Shown here piece after piece: positions 60,541 to 64,000 of a DNA stretch of 64,000 nucleotides. Source of the stretch: Hyphomicrobiaceae bacterium UBA7697 (GTDB lineage: Bacteria > Pseudomonadota > Alphaproteobacteria > Rhizobiales > Methyloligellaceae); the NCBI GenBank assembly GCA_002482645.1, contig DLGJ01000004.1:1315-65314 (forward strand), given 5' to 3'. A program made the translations under genes and the position numbers. The notes below the pieces were generated by a model. The model was not told where the DNA came from, searched no databases, and was given only the letters and a program-made list of their open reading frames with translations. The stretch's first letter is position 1, and each line of letters opens with the position of its first letter.

Positions 60541-60957
60541 CTAATTGCCGCCGCCGGTCACGCCTTCGACGGCGCCCTTGGTCATCTTGCCGGCGCCGCC
60601 GAGGATGTTCGCGGCTCCGCCGACGACGTTCTTGCCGGCGTTGAGAGCGCCTTCGCCGACGCCCTTGGCGACGCCGACGGTGCCCCCCACCGCGCTCTTG
60701 CCGACATCCGCCGCACCCTTCACGGGATTCTGGGTCATCTCCGCAGCGCCCTTGGCCATGCCGCCGACGCCCTCGACGGCGCTCTTGCCGGCGTTGACGG
60801 CGCCTTCGCCCGCGCCCTTGGCGGCGCCGACAGTGCCTTGAGCCGCGCCGTCGGTCACCTTCTCCGCACCCTGTCTGACATCGCCGGCCTGCGCGGCGGC
60901 AACGCCCATGGCAAGCATCAAGGCAGTCGCGGTGGTGCTGATCTTCATGAATTTCAT
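60541..60957 (-). CDS. Secreted Gly/Ala/Val-rich repeat protein
   Basis: A 138-aa product with signal peptide (MKFMKISTTATALMLAMGVAAAQA). The mature part is made of about 11-residue amphipathic steps such as GAGEGAVNAGKSAVEG, GVAKGVGEGALNAGKNVVGG and GAGKMTKGAVEG. A 51-residue internal duplication is visible in protein and DNA. The pattern is LEA-like, with Lys every 10-11 residues. It lies 132 nt upstream of the 59938 gene on the same strand and is probably its paralogue. The start could also be the Met at residue 4. Confidence 0.65.
   Translation of the reverse strand: MKFMKISTTATALMLAMGVAAAQAGDVRQGAEKVTDGAAQGTVGAAKGAGEGAVNAGKSAVEGVGGMAKGAAEMTQNPVKGAADVGKSAVGGTVGVAKGVGEGALNAGKNVVGGAANILGGAGKMTKGAVEGVTGGGN
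60627..60838. repeat. 153-bp-period direct repeat within the second secreted repeat gene
   Basis: The segment 60627-60685 recurs at 60780-60838 (offset 153 bp) with few differences; both contain CTTGCCGGCGTTGA followed by GCGCCTTCGCC. It encodes the G-(E)-GA-NAGK element twice. Confidence 0.8.
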
Positions 60958-61213
60958 CGGTCTTCGCTCCTATTGGTGAAGGCCTCGGGGGGCCGGTTCA
61001 GTGGACGGTCCCATGCGGGAACAATGTGTCTTTCTTCCGGGGCGGTCGGTGAGGTCAACGCGTCAAACCGCGCACTCGCGCATCCCGCGCGAGCCCAATC
61101 CGGTCTGTTCCACGCGCTTGCATCGAACCGGCAGCACGAGGCGCCGTGGGATATGCGGGCAAGGCGACACGCACGAAGACAACGGTCTGATCGTTCGCGG
61201 GTTCCCGGATGCG

Positions 61214-61251
61214 GCAAAAGAAACGGGGCGCGAACGCGTGGCTCGCACCCC
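61214..61251 (-). terminator. Terminator of the EF-hand protein gene
   Basis: Stem GGGGCGCGA (61225-61233) pairs with TCGCACCCC (61243-61251) with one mismatch. On the minus strand it is followed by GTTTCTTTTGC (61224-61214). It lies 34 nt downstream of the stop at 61286. Confidence 0.65.
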
Positions 61252-61285
61252 ATCGTGTTTCTTGGTGATCGGATTTGGCGTGCGC

Positions 61286-61576
61286 CTAGTTCATGTCCTT
61301 GACGGTGGCGGCGTCGGCCTTGACCAAGCCTTTGCTGCAGGCGGCATTGAACTCGTCCGCATCGATTGCCGCGTCGGTATTGCTGTCGACCATCTCGAAG
61401 TTGGTCACGTAGTCGACGGCCTTGTCCTTGGACAGCGTCTCGCCGTCCGGAGAGGCCATGGCCCAGACTTTCTTGCACGCATCCGCATCTAGCGCGTTGT
61501 CTTCGGCATAGGCGGCACCCATACCCAGCGTAAAGCTCAGCGCGACCGCAGCGCATGTCAGTGTCGTGAGTTTCAT
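61286..61576 (-). CDS. Small secreted EF-hand protein
   Basis: A 96-aa protein with signal peptide (MKLTTLTCAAVALSFTLGMG...AYA). One canonical EF-hand loop is present: D64-S-N66-T-D68-A-A-I71-D-A-D-E75, followed by Phe, with calcium ligands at positions 1, 3, 5, 9 and 12. A degenerate loop may sit at SPDGETLSKDKA (42-53). Two mature cysteines (C34, C80) could form a disulfide. GGAGAA precedes ATG 61576. Its partner is unknown. It would bind Ca2+ (or possibly lanthanide) in the periplasm, which is of interest beside a methanol dehydrogenase gene set (inference). Confidence 0.68.
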   Translation of the reverse strand: MKLTTLTCAAVALSFTLGMGAAYAEDNALDADACKKVWAMASPDGETLSKDKAVDYVTNFEMVDSNTDAAIDADEFNAACSKGLVKADAATVKDMN

Positions 61577-62105
61577 CGATCGTTCTCCTCTCAATATAGC
61601 CCTTCGGATTCGACGGCCGTCCTTGGACGGTCGTTGGTCAGCATCGTCCTGTTGCGGTCTTCCGCTTCGTAACGATCCGGACGACGACGTTCGAATTGTT
61701 AAGAAAGATTAAGGCCGGTCCGGGGCGGCCCGGCATCTCCACGCGGTCTCGTTCGCCGCGCCATTTCGTGCGAAAAGACAACGGCCGGCCGGCGGTTCGG
61801 TTCCATTCGTCCGGCCTGCCGAAGGCCGGCATTTGCCGCGGCCGTGAGAAATCACGGGGCCGGATACGATAGTCCCGCCGGCGTCCGGGAATATTTGGCA
61901 ATGCTATTGCCACGATTGCCATTGCCATTTGGCGGCGCCGGGCGTGGACTGCATTTAGCATGGCCTTGGAATCCCAAGGTCTTAAGCAGGGCGGAAGTCC
62001 TGGTAGGCGGAGTTTTGAACGTGTGCTTTGGAACGGGTATCTGCCAATTGACTTCGACCCATTGCTCACCTGCAAGGTCGGTTTCGCCATGGGGACGTTC
62101 TTAGA
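61577..62105. other. 529-bp intergenic region upstream of the sensor kinase
   Basis: Contains a sigma-54-like promoter (61895-61910), an inverted repeat CCTTGG-AATC-CCAAGG (61964-61979) and three ATTGCC direct repeats (61906-61926). No conserved coding frame was seen. It probably holds divergent promoters for the EF-hand gene and the two-component operon. Confidence 0.5.
61895..61910 (+). promoter_or_regulatory. Possible sigma-54 (-24/-12) promoter
   Basis: TTGGCAATGCTATTGC has GG and GC dinucleotides separated by exactly 10 nt and matches TTGGCA-N6-TTGC; only the CG after TGGCA differs from the full consensus. It is oriented toward the sensor kinase gene, about 195 nt before its ATG. The same bases also form a small GGCAAT/ATTGCC hairpin. 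Confidence 0.4.
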
Positions 62106-63542
62106 GTGTTGCAAAAGCTCTGGTACGATCAGCCTGTTCGAACCCAACTTATAGTGGTTGTGGCGGCAATTAATCTCATGGCCGCTTTGATCGCCGCTGC
62201 CGTGTCGATTCTCAACACGCGGACGGCGACGAAGGTGGAGATGGACGCGTCTCTCGAAGTCGCGGAACGCTTCGTCGACGTGACGCTCAAGGATCTCGGA
62301 TCGCAAGGCAAACTAGACCGCCTGGACGAAGAGCTCCCGCCACTTTTGAAGCATTTGCGGCACGTCCGGATCATGTTCATGAGCGAGTCGGGCCAGCTGG
62401 CAATCATATCGCCGAACAACGGCGCGAGCGGGGTCTCTAAGCCCTATGTGCCGAGCTGGTTTGTCGCGTTGGTTCATCCCGAGGTGGTCCAGCGGAGCGT
62501 ACGGCTGCTTCCGGATGGGGAGCATCCGGTTATTATTCTCGGCGAACCGGCGGACGAGATCGCCGAAGCCTGGCAGGATTTCTCTTCGCTGGCTCTAATC
62601 TGGCTCGCGATCAACGCCATCGTGCTTGTCGTTCTCTACCTCGTATTGCGGCGCGTGCTGGATCCGCTCGCGAGCCTGTCCAAGGGCATGCATCAACTCG
62701 AGGACGGAGAGTACGAAGCCCGTCTTCCGCCGTCGAAGGTCAAGGAACTCTCCGTCATCACCGGCCGCTTCAACACGCTGGCGAGCGCCCTCAATGTCGC
62801 CCGCGAGGAAAACGAACGGCTCTACCGGCAACTCATCAACGTTCAGGAGGCCGAACGCCGGGCGATCGCCAACGAGCTTCACGACGAAGCGGGGCCGTGC
62901 CTGTTCGGCATTGCCGCCAATGCTTCGTCGATCCAGACCACGGCCGGACAGTTGTCCGGCGACAAGGCAACGAAGATCTCCAGCCGCGCCGGCGAGATCT
63001 TGTCGATCGCCGACCGGTTGAAGGCGATGAACCGGGCCCTTCTCAAGAAGTTGCGGCCGGGACCGCTCGGTCAGGTGAAGCTTGCCGACCTCATCGTCGA
63101 ACTCACCGCGCGGATGCAAAGCAGCCACCCCGACACGCAGATCCACACCGAGGTGGGACCGCTGGCAAAATCCTACGGAGAGACGGCCGATCTCACGATC
63201 TATCGCTGCATTCAGGAAGCGATCACCAATGCGATCCGCCACGGCGAAGCGCAAAATGTCTCGGTGAAACTCGAAGAACGGAATCGGACGAACGGCGGCG
63301 GCGATGGCGGCGATGTCCGTCTGATCGTGTCGGACGACGGCAAGGGGATGGCGCCCGCGACGCCCAAGGGTTTCGGACTTACGACAATGACGGAACGCGT
63401 GCGGTCCCTGGGCGGCGTTTGCACCATCGAAAAGGCGGAGTCGAAAGGGGTGGCCGTTCGGGTCGAAATTCCCATCAAGCAAACGAAGAAGGAAACGGCG
63501 GCGCCTGCCCGGGCGCCCGAATTGGTTAGGGAGCGAGCATGA
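62106..63542 (+). CDS. NarL-family sensor histidine kinase
   Basis: A 478-aa membrane kinase. TM1 lies at about 12-36, an extracytoplasmic sensor at about 37-158, TM2 at about 160-182, and HAMP at about 183-235 (RRVLDPLASLSKGMHQLEDGEYEARLP). The HisKA_3 domain has H259 in ERRAIANELHDEAGP, and the HATPase domain has EAITNAIRHGEA, VSDDGKGM and GFGLTTMTERV. The architecture fits kinases such as MoxY/FlhS that control methanol and formaldehyde oxidation in methylotrophs, but the signal is not readable. It overlaps the regulator gene by 4 nt (ATGA). Confidence 0.88.
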   Translation: MLQKLWYDQPVRTQLIVVVAAINLMAALIAAAVSILNTRTATKVEMDASLEVAERFVDVTLKDLGSQGKLDRLDEELPPLLKHLRHVRIMFMSESGQLAIISPNNGASGVSKPYVPSWFVALVHPEVVQRSVRLLPDGEHPVIILGEPADEIAEAWQDFSSLALIWLAINAIVLVVLYLVLRRVLDPLASLSKGMHQLEDGEYEARLPPSKVKELSVITGRFNTLASALNVAREENERLYRQLINVQEAERRAIANELHDEAGPCLFGIAANASSIQTTAGQLSGDKATKISSRAGEILSIADRLKAMNRALLKKLRPGPLGQVKLADLIVELTARMQSSHPDTQIHTEVGPLAKSYGETADLTIYRCIQEAITNAIRHGEAQNVSVKLEERNRTNGGGDGGDVRLIVSDDGKGMAPATPKGFGLTTMTERVRSLGGVCTIEKAESKGVAVRVEIPIKQTKKETAAPARAPELVRERA

Positions 63543-64000
63543 CAAAGGTTCTCGTCATCGACGATCATCCAATCGTTCTGCAGGGATGCCGGCAGCTTCT
63601 CGAGGATGTCGGCGTGGAGCATATATACCAGGCGGAAAGTTTGGCGGACGGCTTTCGCGCCTATCGCACCCAGAAGCCGGACGTGATCATTGTCGACCTT
63701 GCCATGCATAGCGGCTCGCTCGGTGGCTTGTCGTTTATCCGGCGCTTACGCCTGCACGACCAAGAGACGCCCATCTTGGTCTTCACCATGCATTCCGACC
63801 CGGTGATCGTGTCGCGTGCCATCGAAGTCGGTGCAACGGGTTACGTCCTGAAAGACACACCGCCGGAAGAGGTGCAGACAGCCTTCCAGAGGGTGCGCGA
63901 AAGTCGTCCCTATCTCAGCCACGATCTCGCGTCCGAGGTCGCCTTCATGGAAGCGCGCGGCACGACCAATCCGTTGCGTCGCATGACCGTCCGTGAGCTG
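63539..64000 (+). CDS. NarL/LuxR-family response regulator, 3' truncated by window
   Basis: The first 154 residues of a response regulator. Receiver landmarks: D8-D9 (VIDDHP), phosphoacceptor D53 (IIVDLAMHSG), switch Thr in VFTMHS and K105 (GYVLKDTPPEE). The beginning of the LuxR-type domain follows (NPLRRMTVREL). It is coupled to the kinase gene by ATGA overlap and is the likely cognate partner. The DNA-binding helix and stop lie outside the window. Confidence 0.88.
   Translation, partial: MTKVLVIDDHPIVLQGCRQLLEDVGVEHIYQAESLADGFRAYRTQKPDVIIVDLAMHSGSLGGLSFIRRLRLHDQETPILVFTMHSDPVIVSRAIEVGATGYVLKDTPPEEVQTAFQRVRESRPYLSHDLASEVAFMEARGTTNPLRRMTVREL

Noticed and set aside
1..64000. tRNA, rRNA, transposase, integrase and prophage genes
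   Set aside because: None recognised on either strand; no attachment-site repeats or IS-like inverted repeats flank the accessory genes.

Overview
The window is a chromosomal segment, GC-rich throughout, from an alphaproteobacterium. The most likely source is a methylotrophic member of the Hyphomicrobiales (Hyphomicrobium/Methyloceanibacter-like). This is inferred from the 3' end of a PQQ methanol dehydrogenase at the left edge, a rhizobial-type fixLJ-fixK-ccoNOQP-ccoGHIS cluster, and alphaproteobacterial families such as DUF2270, DUF6455 and DUF937. No tRNA, rRNA, insertion sequence, prophage or CRISPR array was seen, and gene order looks like ordinary core chromosome with small accessory genes in between.

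Layout. 1-8.6 kb: methanol dehydrogenase end followed by two related hairpins, a 2OG-Fe(II) dioxygenase, a DUF2270 membrane protein, modBC without modA, an AI-2E-family permease, a DHA2-type MFS pump and small secreted proteins. 8.8-20.7 kb: the oxygen-response block, with haem-PAS kinase FixL, FixJ, a four-cysteine degenerate receiver resembling FixT, FixK, a monohaem cytochrome c, and the complete cbb3 oxidase structural (ccoNOQP) and assembly (ccoGHIS) genes. 20.7-27.3 kb: AlkB-like hydroxylase, SDR, MMPL/RND exporter, HEAGH metallopeptidase. 27.7-29.9 kb: serA-serB. 30-35.4 kb: phasin-like protein, DUF937 protein, unknown 178-aa protein, secreted protein, L,D-transpeptidase. 35.4-48.8 kb: central carbon metabolism, with acyl-CoA synthetase, glgB, pgl, rpe, and a six-gene minus-strand run tkt-gnd-zwf-HAD-tal-pgi. 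49-53.5 kb: a proton-ATPase gene remnant, a DUF4405 membrane protein with a coupled 52-aa protein, and a MacAB-like exporter. 53.5-64 kb: STAS-like protein, an eight-cysteine secreted protein, ppa, DUF6455 protein, diguanylate cyclase, CYTH-CHAD protein, divergent HPF/universal stress protein pair, three small periplasmic proteins (two Ala/Gly-rich repeat proteins and an EF-hand protein), and a NarL-type two-component pair cut by the right edge.

How it works together. Low oxygen would be sensed by FixL and relayed through FixJ to FixK. FixK/FNR-type sites (TTGA-N6-TCAA) occur upstream of the FixT-like gene, ccoN, the DUF6455 gene and the HPF/usp intergenic region. This outlines a local microoxic regulon of high-affinity oxidase, feedback and ribosome hibernation/stress functions. 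The pentose-phosphate block supplies NADPH and sugar phosphates, and serA-serB supplies serine.

The most unusual features are the FixT-like cysteine protein, short tandem arrays at several gene ends sharing a CCAAGT-type core, covarying twin hairpins after the methanol dehydrogenase, a fragment of a P-type proton ATPase, and the secreted repeat/EF-hand cluster near 60-61.6 kb.
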